Shown here piece by piece: positions 51,566-57,736 of a stretch of DNA of 64,000 nucleotides. Origin of the DNA: Burkholderia diffusa (GTDB lineage Bacteria > Pseudomonadota > Gammaproteobacteria > Burkholderiales > Burkholderiaceae); assembly GCF_001718315.1 (NCBI RefSeq), contig NZ_CP013362.1:930001-994000 (forward strand). Reading direction: 5' to 3'. The position numbers were made by a program, and so were the translations under genes. The notes beneath the pieces were generated by a model, which was not told the DNA's origin, did not search any database, and saw only the letters and a list, made by a program, of their open reading frames with translations. Each line of letters begins with the position of its first letter. Position 1 is the stretch's first letter.

Positions 51566-52129
51566 ATGAACAAGGCGTTTGTCAAAGAGTCGGACGGCGA
51601 CGACGACGATCTCGACTCGAGTCAACCCGCGATTCCGGCGGGCACGAAGAACTACATCACCCCGGCCGGCCACAAGCGGCTCAGGGATGAACTCCTGAAC
51701 CTGATCGACGTCGAGCGTCCCGAGGTCGTGCGACTGGTGTCGTGGGCCGCGTCGAACGGCGACCGGTCCGAAAATGGCGATTACATCTACGGCAAACGGC
51801 GGTTGCGCGAGATCGATCGCCGGATCCGCTTCCTGACGAAGCGGCTCGATCTCGCCGAAGTCGTCGATGCGAGCCGGCAGGAGAATGTCGACCAGGTGTT
51901 CTTTGGCGCGACTGTCGATTACGCGACCCCGGACGGCGAGGATCACACCGTCACGATCGTCGGGATTGACGAGGTCGATCTCGATCGCGGTTGTGTCAGC
52001 TGGATTTCGCCGGTTGCGCGGGCCCTCATCAAGGCGAAGATCGGCGACACCGTCACGCTGATGACGCCGGCCGGTCCCCAGCCGATCGACGTGCTCGATG
52101 TTCGCTATCCGGCATCGGGCAGCGCGTGA
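51566..52129 (+). CDS. greB: Transcript cleavage factor GreB
   Basis: The 187-residue product has the coiled-coil domain (about 30-105) with NYITPAGHKRLRDELLNL and the tip acidic pair in ASNGDRSENGDYIYGKRRLR, and the C-terminal FKBP-like domain. The YIYGKRRLREIDRRIRFL segment is typical of GreB rather than GreA. It rescues backtracked RNA polymerase. An acidic N-terminal extension (about 8-18, ESDGDDDDLDS) precedes the fold. The start has no strong ribosome site. Confidence 0.93.
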   Translation: MNKAFVKESDGDDDDLDSSQPAIPAGTKNYITPAGHKRLRDELLNLIDVERPEVVRLVSWAASNGDRSENGDYIYGKRRLREIDRRIRFLTKRLDLAEVVDASRQENVDQVFFGATVDYATPDGEDHTVTIVGIDEVDLDRGCVSWISPVARALIKAKIGDTVTLMTPAGPQPIDVLDVRYPASGSA

Positions 52130-52169
52130 GCAGGGAGCGGTGTATCCGCGCAGTGCTGCGCTGAAACGA

Positions 52170-52195
52170 CGAAGCGCCCCGGGTGGGGCGCTTCG
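52170..52195. terminator. Hairpin between greB and the porin gene
   Basis: CGAAGCGCCCC (52170-52180) pairs with GGGGCGCTTCG (52185-52195). It lies between two convergent genes; no good T run follows on either side. Confidence 0.55.
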
Positions 52196-52229
52196 TCATG
52201 GTGGTCCTGGCTGGGCGGGAACCGATCGC

Positions 52230-53372
52230 TCAGAATCGGTGGCGCATGCCGGCCGTGACCGCGATCTGCTTGTTCGTCGACGATGCGGTGCCGAGCCCAT
52301 TGATGTTCGCGCCGACCGCCAGGCCGTCCGCATTGACGCGTTGGTACTCGCCCTGCAGATACAGGTCGGTGCGTTTCGACAGCGCATAGTCGGCCTGCAG
52401 GTTGAACTGGTGCCAGCTCGGCGTCTGGCCGTCGAGGCGGCTGTCGGTGTACGTGTACGAGCCCGCGAGCGAGAACGCCGGCGTCAGCGCGTAGCGGCCG
52501 TTCACTTCGTAATTGTTGAAGCGCGTGCCGCCGGTGAGCGGGATGCCGCCCGTCACGCCGGACTGTCCGGCGCTGATCCTGGCCGAATCGGTCAGGCGCG
52601 TCTGCGTGAACACGAAGCCGGCCGTCGCGGGTCCGAACGTGTAGTTGAGGCCAGCGCCCCATGTGCGCTGACGGCTGGCGGCAAACGTCCAGTCGCCGGC
52701 CACCGCGCCGGGGTCACTGGCTGCGAGCGATAGCGCGTTGATGTTGTTGTTGAGCTGCATGTACGCGGCCGCGACGTTGAAACCCATGTAGCTGTACGAC
52801 GCGCCCACGCTGTATGCGCGGTTGTTCGAGAAATCGCTGGAATTCGAGAAGCCGTACAGCGCGCCGAACTTCAGGCCGCCGTAATTGGCACTCTGATACT
52901 TGACCGAGTTGTTGATCCGGAACGAATTGTTCAGGTTGTCGTTGTCGAACGGATGCGCGAACTGCGTGCCGCCGTATTGAGTGCCGGTCAGCGACAACGG
53001 GCCAAGGAAATCGACGACGCTGTCGTACTGGCGGCCGAGCGTGAGCGAGCCGTAGCTCTCATGCGCGAGCCCGACGAAGGCCTGGCGGCCGAATTCCCGG
53101 CCGTTCTGCTTCAGCGTACCGTTGTTGATGCCGAAGCCGTTTTCCAGCGTGAAGATCGCTTTCAGTCCGCCGCCGAGATCCTCGGTGCCGCGCAGGCCCC
53201 AGCGGCTGCCGTTGATCGAGCCGCTCGTCTCCTGCCACGCGCTGTGACCACCCTGGTTGTTCGTATAGGTAATGCCGGCATCGATCAGGCCGTACAGCGT
53301 GACGCTGCTTTGCGCATGGGCGGCAGTGGCACACACGCCGGCCAATGCGGCGACGATCAGGGGTTTTTTCAT
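52230..53372 (-). CDS. Gram-negative porin (OmpC-like, beta-proteobacterial family)
   Basis: The 380-residue product has a signal peptide (1-20, MKKPLIVAALAGVCATAAHA) and then QSSVTLYGLIDAGITYTNNQ, the standard start of Burkholderia-type trimeric porins. GSRWGLRGTEDLGGGLKAIF (strand 2-3), the PEFG-type loop and a C-terminal Phe (MRHRF) for BAM recognition are present. It forms a general diffusion pore in the outer membrane. The ATG at 53370-53372 fits the signal; the longer frame to 53588 does not. Confidence 0.93.
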   Translation of the reverse strand: MKKPLIVAALAGVCATAAHAQSSVTLYGLIDAGITYTNNQGGHSAWQETSGSINGSRWGLRGTEDLGGGLKAIFTLENGFGINNGTLKQNGREFGRQAFVGLAHESYGSLTLGRQYDSVVDFLGPLSLTGTQYGGTQFAHPFDNDNLNNSFRINNSVKYQSANYGGLKFGALYGFSNSSDFSNNRAYSVGASYSYMGFNVAAAYMQLNNNINALSLAASDPGAVAGDWTFAASRQRTWGAGLNYTFGPATAGFVFTQTRLTDSARISAGQSGVTGGIPLTGGTRFNNYEVNGRYALTPAFSLAGSYTYTDSRLDGQTPSWHQFNLQADYALSKRTDLYLQGEYQRVNADGLAVGANINGLGTASSTNKQIAVTAGMRHRF

Positions 53373-53775
53373 GATCTGTCTCCAAACAGGATGGTGTCGA
53401 TCGAACCTGCTGCGGGCATCGGCGGCGTCACGGGTCGGCGACGCCGTGCGCATGGAGCGCGGCACCCTCGTCGGAAATCCACTTGCAGTGTACGGATCGG
53501 CCTGGGTGCAGAAGAAAATTGCTTCCGGCAATACTGTATTTTGAATCCCGCAAGAATGAGTGTATGCGCCGGGAGCCACGGCCATCAAGGCTTTGTGGCA
53601 ATGCAGCAGGCGGACAAGGTGCTCAGGACTGCGTAGCGGGTGTCACGTGCGTTGCGCGATCGCGACAGGCAATCCGTGGCGGGCGGTAGCAGACCTAGCG
53701 CGATTATTGACACAACGGCAATAGAGGTTTGTGTGGAGCATGGATAATGAAAGGATGTTCTCTCGCTATACTGCG
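53373..53775. other. Gap upstream of the porin gene
   Basis: About 400 bases without a supported gene. They hold the porin's control region, including AATACTGTATT, an 11-base near-palindrome around 53530. TTGACA at 53707-53712 on plus has no fitting -10 box. A -10-like TATACT at 53767-53772 lies just before the candidate small RNA. Confidence 0.4.
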
Positions 53776-53862
53776 ATCTCTGCTTTCCGAAGCAGACTTT
53801 TTCGTTGACGGAAAAGATCTCCAAACCTTTGTCGGCGCGACTTCCCAGTCGCGCTTTTTTTT
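53776..53862 (+). ncRNA. Candidate small RNA with three stem-loops
   Basis: Downstream of TATACT (53767-53772) come a seven-pair hairpin TCTGCTT/AAGCAGA (53777-53794), a second stem CTTTTTC/GGAAAAG, and a strong intrinsic terminator at 53835-53862. No reading frame precedes the terminator, which can only serve a plus-strand transcript. Length would be about 85 bases. The -35 region is poor, so expression may need an activator. No known RNA family was recognised. Confidence 0.5.
53835..53862 (+). terminator. Strong intrinsic terminator without an upstream gene
   Basis: GCGCGACT (53835-53842) pairs with AGTCGCGC (53847-53854), followed by eight T residues (53855-53862). The T run is only on the plus strand, so it does not serve the minus-strand gene at 53882. 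Confidence 0.85.
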
Positions 53863-53881
53863 GCCTGTCTGCCGGGTTTCC

Positions 53882-54142
53882 CTATTGCGTGTACGAGCGT
53901 CGCTTGCGCTTGCCTGTCGGCTGCGCGTCGTCGGCTTCGGCCTGCGGCGGCGTGTACGTCCAGTCTTCCATCACGTAGTGACGGGCGTCGAGCGGTGATG
54001 CCAGCAGGTTCTGCCAATGATCGCCGTGCCAGGTCGGGTCGAATTCGGTGTCGCACGGCGTTCGGGACTCGGCCAACGCGCGGGACTTGCGGCGTACGCG
54101 TGCGAGCCGGCTCGCGAAGCGTTTGATTCCGTCCAGCCACAT
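53882..54142 (-). CDS. Hypothetical 86-residue basic protein
   Basis: The product starts MWLDGIKRFASRLARVRRKS, an amphipathic basic segment, continues with a Trp-rich middle (PTWHGDHWQNLL, MEDWTYTPP) and ends in a basic KRKRRSYTQ tail. It has no signal peptide or membrane helix and no family I recognise. GGAGAAGG lies just before the ATG at 54140-54142, which supports a real gene. It is monocistronic. Confidence 0.6.
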   Translation of the reverse strand: MWLDGIKRFASRLARVRRKSRALAESRTPCDTEFDPTWHGDHWQNLLASPLDARHYVMEDWTYTPPQAEADDAQPTGKRKRRSYTQ

Positions 54143-54387
54143 GACCTTCTCCTTCCATTGCCTTGCACCAGCATCGCAACGTCCCTCGTTCTGCGCAATC
54201 CGGAAAAAACCCGAGGATTTTACCGACTCGATTTGTCCCCGGTAGCTTTTTCGTGATTTCGATTATGAGCGATTCGGTCCCGGTAATATTGACAGGTTTT
54301 TGATGCGGATCAATTAATAAAAGGCGATGGTGTACCGATTCCAGTGGTATTGACGTTTTTTTGATAAAGAAAGCGCCAAAAATTCCC
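54143..54387 (+). other. AT-rich control region upstream of the cold-shock gene
   Basis: From about 54200 the base composition turns strikingly AT-rich compared with the rest of the window. TTGACA (54289-54294) and TTGACG (54351-54356) precede the TTGACG used in the promoter at 54388. No gene is seen. The region could hold UP elements, extra promoters or H-NS-type binding sites. Confidence 0.5.
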
Positions 54388-54417
54388 TTGACGCACCCGG
54401 ATTGTCCAATTTATAAA
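54388..54417 (+). promoter_or_regulatory. Promoter of the cold-shock gene
   Basis: TTGACG (54388-54393), 18 bases, and TATAAA (54412-54417). The mRNA leader would be about 110 bases and contains a CTCCG/CGGAG hairpin near 54425-54445, as is common for csp leaders. Confidence 0.6.
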
Positions 54418-54534
54418 GTCAGCACTCCGTCCCCGGGCGGAGCGCTGGGGGGAGTATCGGCGCGCCGTTGCGGGATTTCGGGAAGCGGCTATAGACAGTA
54501 GCTTTTTTGATCTAAACGAGTGGGGAACGAAGGT

Positions 54535-54738
54535 ATGGATACCGGTATCGTAAAATGGTTTAACGATGCTAAAGGTTTCGGTTTTATTACGTCCGACAAT
54601 GGTGGCGAAGATTTGTTTGCGCACTTTTCCGAAATCCGGATGGACGGCTTCAAAACGCTGAAGGAAAACCAGCGCGTTTCCTTCGACGTGAAAATCGGGC
54701 CGAAAGGCAAGCAGGCAGCGAATATCCAGGCGGTCTGA
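54535..54738 (+). CDS. Cold-shock protein (CspA family)
   Basis: The 67-residue product is a single cold-shock OB fold starting [20 protein letters not shown], with RNP1 (KGFGFI) and RNP2 (DLFAHF) motifs. It binds single-stranded RNA/DNA and melts RNA structure. The ATG at 54535 has AAGG five bases upstream; an earlier in-frame GTG/ATG would add only a few residues. The AT-rich upstream region, long leader and sharp terminator fit an abundantly expressed gene. Confidence 0.95.
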   Translation: MDTGIVKWFNDAKGFGFITSDNGGEDLFAHFSEIRMDGFKTLKENQRVSFDVKIGPKGKQAANIQAV

Positions 54739-54765
54739 CGCGCCACGCATTGCCGATCACGTCCG

Positions 54766-54789
54766 GCCCCCGCATCGCGGGGGCTTTTT
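54766..54789 (+). terminator. Intrinsic terminator of the cold-shock gene
   Basis: GCCCCCGC (54766-54773) pairs with GCGGGGGC (54777-54784), followed by TTTTT. Confidence 0.9.
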
Positions 54790-54899
54790 GTTTTCCGGGG
54801 CACGAAAACCCGTAACCGGCAAATCGGACCCGTTTCGGACTGGTCGCGAACATGCCTGCCGGTGCATACTCACGGAAGCATCGTTTCTCCCGCCTTTTC

Positions 54900-56027
54900 A
54901 TGTCCGATTTCCGTCCGTCCGATCCCGCCTGCGAACAGCCGCTCGTCTTCGTCGACCTCGAAACCACCGGAGGCTCGTCCTCCGAGCATCGCATCACGGA
55001 AATCGGCGTGGTCGAAATCAGCCCGCTCGGCGTATCGACATGGACGACGCTGGTCAATCCGGGGCAATCGATTCCACCGTTCATCCAGCAACTGACCGGC
55101 ATTTCCGATGAGATGGTGCGCGACGCGCCGTCGTTCGCTTCGCTCGCGCCCGTGCTGTTCGAACGACTCGACGGCAAGTTGTTCGTCGCGCACAACGCGA
55201 GCTTCGATCGGGGCTTCCTGCGTGCCGAATTCGAGCGGGCCGGCTTCGCGTTCAATCCGGACGTACTGTGCACGGTGCGGCTGTCGCGGGCGCTGTTTCC
55301 GCGGGAGGCGCGACACGGACTCGATGCGCTGATCGAACGCCACGGTCTCGTTCCTGCCGCCCGCCACCGGGCGCTCGCGGATGCCGATCTTCTTTGGCAG
55401 TTCTGGCGGAAACTGCACGAGATCGTGCCGATCGAGCGTCTGCGCGACCAGATCGCGCGCACGACGCGCCACTTCCGTCTCGCGGGCGGCATGACCGAAG
55501 CGTGGCTCGATACCGCACCGGCAGGATGCGGCGCGTACGCGCTGTTCGGGGAGAGCGACGAAGCGCTGTACGTCGGCCGCAGCGTGCGCGTGCGGCAGCG
55601 ATTGCGCGCGCTGCTGACCGGCGAGCGGCGCTCGTCGAAGGAAATGCGTATTGCGCAGCAGGTGCGACGTGTCGAATGGCGGGAGACCGGCAACGAACTC
55701 GGCGCAATGCTCGCGGAAGCGCAGTGGATCGCTCGCCTGCGGCCGTCATACAACCGGCGTTCCGCAGCCGAAAACGCCCGTGCCGGCAATGCGCCTTGGC
55801 CGTTCGACGGCCCGGTCGCGTTCGAGGCGGGTGACGAGCGTCGCCTGTTTCACGTAATCGATGGCTGGCGCTATCTCGGTGCGGCCGAATCGCTCGATGC
55901 GGCCGCGCAACTCGTGGCTGATGGTGCGGACGGCGCCTTCGAACCGCATACTCACCGCCTGCTGCAGACGCATCTCGCGCGCGGCCTGCAACTGATTCCG
56001 CTAGCGGCACTCACGCCTGCCGACTGA
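54900..56027 (+). CDS. DnaQ-like 3'-5' exonuclease fused to a GIY-YIG nuclease domain
   Basis: The 375-residue product has an N-terminal DEDDh exonuclease (about 12-175) with FVDLETTGG (D19, E21), AHNASFDRGFL (D103) and HRALADADLL (H156, D161). A UvrC/Cho-like GIY-YIG domain (about 208-290) follows with GAY, YVG and a Glu in AMLAEAQWIARLRPSYN. The pairing resembles the epsilon-like proteins joined to Cho-type nucleases in several bacteria, where a role in DNA repair is presumed. I chose the ATG at 54900; one at 54852 is also in frame, and neither has a strong ribosome site. Confidence 0.85.
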   Translation: MSDFRPSDPACEQPLVFVDLETTGGSSSEHRITEIGVVEISPLGVSTWTTLVNPGQSIPPFIQQLTGISDEMVRDAPSFASLAPVLFERLDGKLFVAHNASFDRGFLRAEFERAGFAFNPDVLCTVRLSRALFPREARHGLDALIERHGLVPAARHRALADADLLWQFWRKLHEIVPIERLRDQIARTTRHFRLAGGMTEAWLDTAPAGCGAYALFGESDEALYVGRSVRVRQRLRALLTGERRSSKEMRIAQQVRRVEWRETGNELGAMLAEAQWIARLRPSYNRRSAAENARAGNAPWPFDGPVAFEAGDERRLFHVIDGWRYLGAAESLDAAAQLVADGADGAFEPHTHRLLQTHLARGLQLIPLAALTPAD

Positions 56028-56061
56028 GCACCGCCGGCCGCAGCGCAACGGCCGTGCGCCA

Positions 56062-56655
56062 TCAGCCGATCGCGCTGGCGCCGCCGGCAGAGCAGACGTG
56101 CGACAGTGCGATGCCGAGCGCCTGCGTCTGGGTGGGGTCGTAGCGGGTAAGCGTCCTCCAATTTGCGATGCTGCGTGCGAGCCGCGCCTGGCAATCGGGT
56201 GCGTCGCGCAGCGGTGCGACTTGCGCGAGGCCGACCAGCATCTTTTGCGTGAGCTGGTCGAGCGCCGGCCGCGTGCTGGTCGCGAGGTCCGGCGGCGCGC
56301 CCTCCGGCGGGCGCGTGGCGCGCCACGCTGCAAACAGCGCGTTCTGCACGTCCTTGCTCGCGGCGATCTGGTCCTCGAAGAATATGCGTGCGAATGCCGG
56401 ATCCACGCCGGACTGTGCGGCACGCTTCTCCATCGATGCGAGCAATGCCGCTTCGCGCGGCCGGTCCTCGATCGCCTTGTGGTTTGCCCATTTCCATCGC
56501 GCGACGGGTTCGGCAAGTGCGAGCCGCTGCGACGCGAGCGCGACAAGGTTGGTGAGTGCGGTGTCGTCGCCGTCCGCGCGCGCGGTGTGCGGCGACGAAA
56601 AAAGGGCGACGCCGAGCGCGGCGACAGCGACGCTGGCACGAATGGCTTGTTTCAT
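56062..56655 (-). CDS. Secreted chorismate mutase (AroQ-gamma type)
   Basis: The 197-residue product has a signal peptide (about 1-27, ending HTARA) and an all-helical AroQ domain: LVALASQRLALAEPVARWKW, NHKAIEDRPRE and IFFEDQIAASKDVQN. These fit the exported gamma class known from Mycobacterium and some proteobacteria, which turns chorismate to prephenate outside the cytoplasm. Three Cys in the C-terminal part could form a disulfide. The start at 56653-56655 begins the signal peptide. Confidence 0.85.
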   Translation of the reverse strand: MKQAIRASVAVAALGVALFSSPHTARADGDDTALTNLVALASQRLALAEPVARWKWANHKAIEDRPREAALLASMEKRAAQSGVDPAFARIFFEDQIAASKDVQNALFAAWRATRPPEGAPPDLATSTRPALDQLTQKMLVGLAQVAPLRDAPDCQARLARSIANWRTLTRYDPTQTQALGIALSHVCSAGGASAIG

Positions 56656-56875
56656 CGGAACGATCGGGAGAACCGGGCGGGCCGGAGGTGGAAAACCAGA
56701 AGAATAGACGAAGACAGTCGCGCGGCGGAACGACGCGACAGAAGAATCAGCGGACGCGCCGATCCGGCACCGGCAGGCCGTTGCAGCCCGGGTGCGTAGC
56801 GATCTGCGCCGAAAACGCAGCGATGAACCGCACGGTATCGATCGACACGTGGCGGTTACGGAACGGAACGCAGGT

Positions 56876-57028
56876 TCACTTCGGCGAGTACAGCTTGTGC
56901 TGCTCGTCGAAGAATGCCCGCACATACTCGGGCAATTCGGCGAGGAATTCCACGCCGACAGGTTCCGGATCCGGGCTCATTACTTGCTCGGGCGGGGGCA
57001 TGCGGGTTGGTCTTTCGTCCATGGTCAT
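56876..57028 (-). CDS. Small acidic protein (about 48-50 residues), unknown
   Basis: A short frame with GGAG close upstream begins at the ATG at 57028 or, with better spacing (eight bases), at the ATG at 57022. The protein begins MDERPTRMPPPEQVMSPDPE and ends with the helix-like VEFLAELPEYVRAFFDEQ. No family was recognised. It is 220 bases upstream of the chorismate mutase gene in the same direction. Confidence 0.45.
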   Translation of the reverse strand: MTMDERPTRMPPPEQVMSPDPEPVGVEFLAELPEYVRAFFDEQHKLYSPK

Positions 57029-57219
57029 TTCTCCAGCGGGTTCAATAATTATCAACCTCGTGCTTGGATTTATGCCAGTGGCGAATCGTTAGATTTTGTC
57101 TCTGTTGTATTAACGGCACATGCGCTGCTACGCCTCGTGCGATGCCGACTATTGAATCCCGCATGTCGGCAACTATCGGGCCGCTTGTTATACTTGCGCG
57201 CACTTTTTCCTGGACCGAG

Positions 57220-57609
57220 ATGAAACGAACGACGCGATGGATCGGCCTCGTATGGTTGGCGCTCGTACTGAACGTACTGTCGCCCGTCGTCGGCTACGCG
57301 CGTCTCGCATCGACCGGGTCCGGCGATCTCACGCTCGAATTGTGCAGTGCGGCAGGCGCGCGCCAGATCGTTCTCGCGCAGTCGGGCGACGAGCGCGGCA
57401 CGTCGTCGTTCGACCATGCCGGCGTGCCGCACTGCGTGTACTGTCCCGGCTTCGCCGCGAACGTGGCGCTCGGCACGAGCCTGCCCGCGTTGCCGGGCTT
57501 CGTGCGCGCATTCGCGTACCGGGCGGTCGCCCCGGCCGTTCCCGTTTTTCCCCGCAAGGGCATCCGCCTCGCGCAGCCGCGCGGTCCGCCTGAAAACGTT
57601 CCGATCTGA
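57220..57609 (+). CDS. DUF2946 protein, probable CruR-type copper-responsive upstream ORF
   Basis: The 129-residue product has one N-terminal hydrophobic segment (about 7-26), the conserved HCVYCPGFAAN motif with Cys 72 and Cys 75, and a C-terminal RGPP (121-124) five residues before the end. In Bordetella, the DUF2946 protein CruR senses copper through its CXXC as a nascent chain. Relief of arrest at a C-terminal RAPP motif then triggers Rho-dependent termination before the next gene. Both elements recur here, with RGPP in place of RAPP, ahead of a TonB receptor. TATACT at 57189-57194 may be the -10 box. Confidence 0.8.
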   Translation: MKRTTRWIGLVWLALVLNVLSPVVGYARLASTGSGDLTLELCSAAGARQIVLAQSGDERGTSSFDHAGVPHCVYCPGFAANVALGTSLPALPGFVRAFAYRAVAPAVPVFPRKGIRLAQPRGPPENVPI

Positions 57610-57736
57610 TTGATATCGTCCGCGCGCCCGGGTGGCGCGCGTGCCGCCCGCGGCCCGGTCCGCGCGCCGCGCCGCATGCGCGCGGCGCGTCGGTTCGCGC
57701 CCGGAGGCGTCCGGTCACGTTTTCAGGAATTCATCC
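57610..57736 (+). promoter_or_regulatory. Putative Rho-dependent attenuation region
   Basis: The 127-base intercistronic stretch between the DUF2946 frame and the receptor holds several GC-rich inverted repeats (for example GCGCGCC/GGCGCGC and a GCCGCGC/GCGCGGC hairpin near 57670-57695). It has no T run, so it cannot be an intrinsic terminator. By analogy to CruR it is where copper-induced termination would act. This is an inference from position. Confidence 0.45.

Noticed and set aside
57610..57736. An intrinsic terminator between the DUF2946 frame and the receptor gene
   Set aside because: Stable stems occur but none is followed by a T run, so factor-dependent termination is the better reading.
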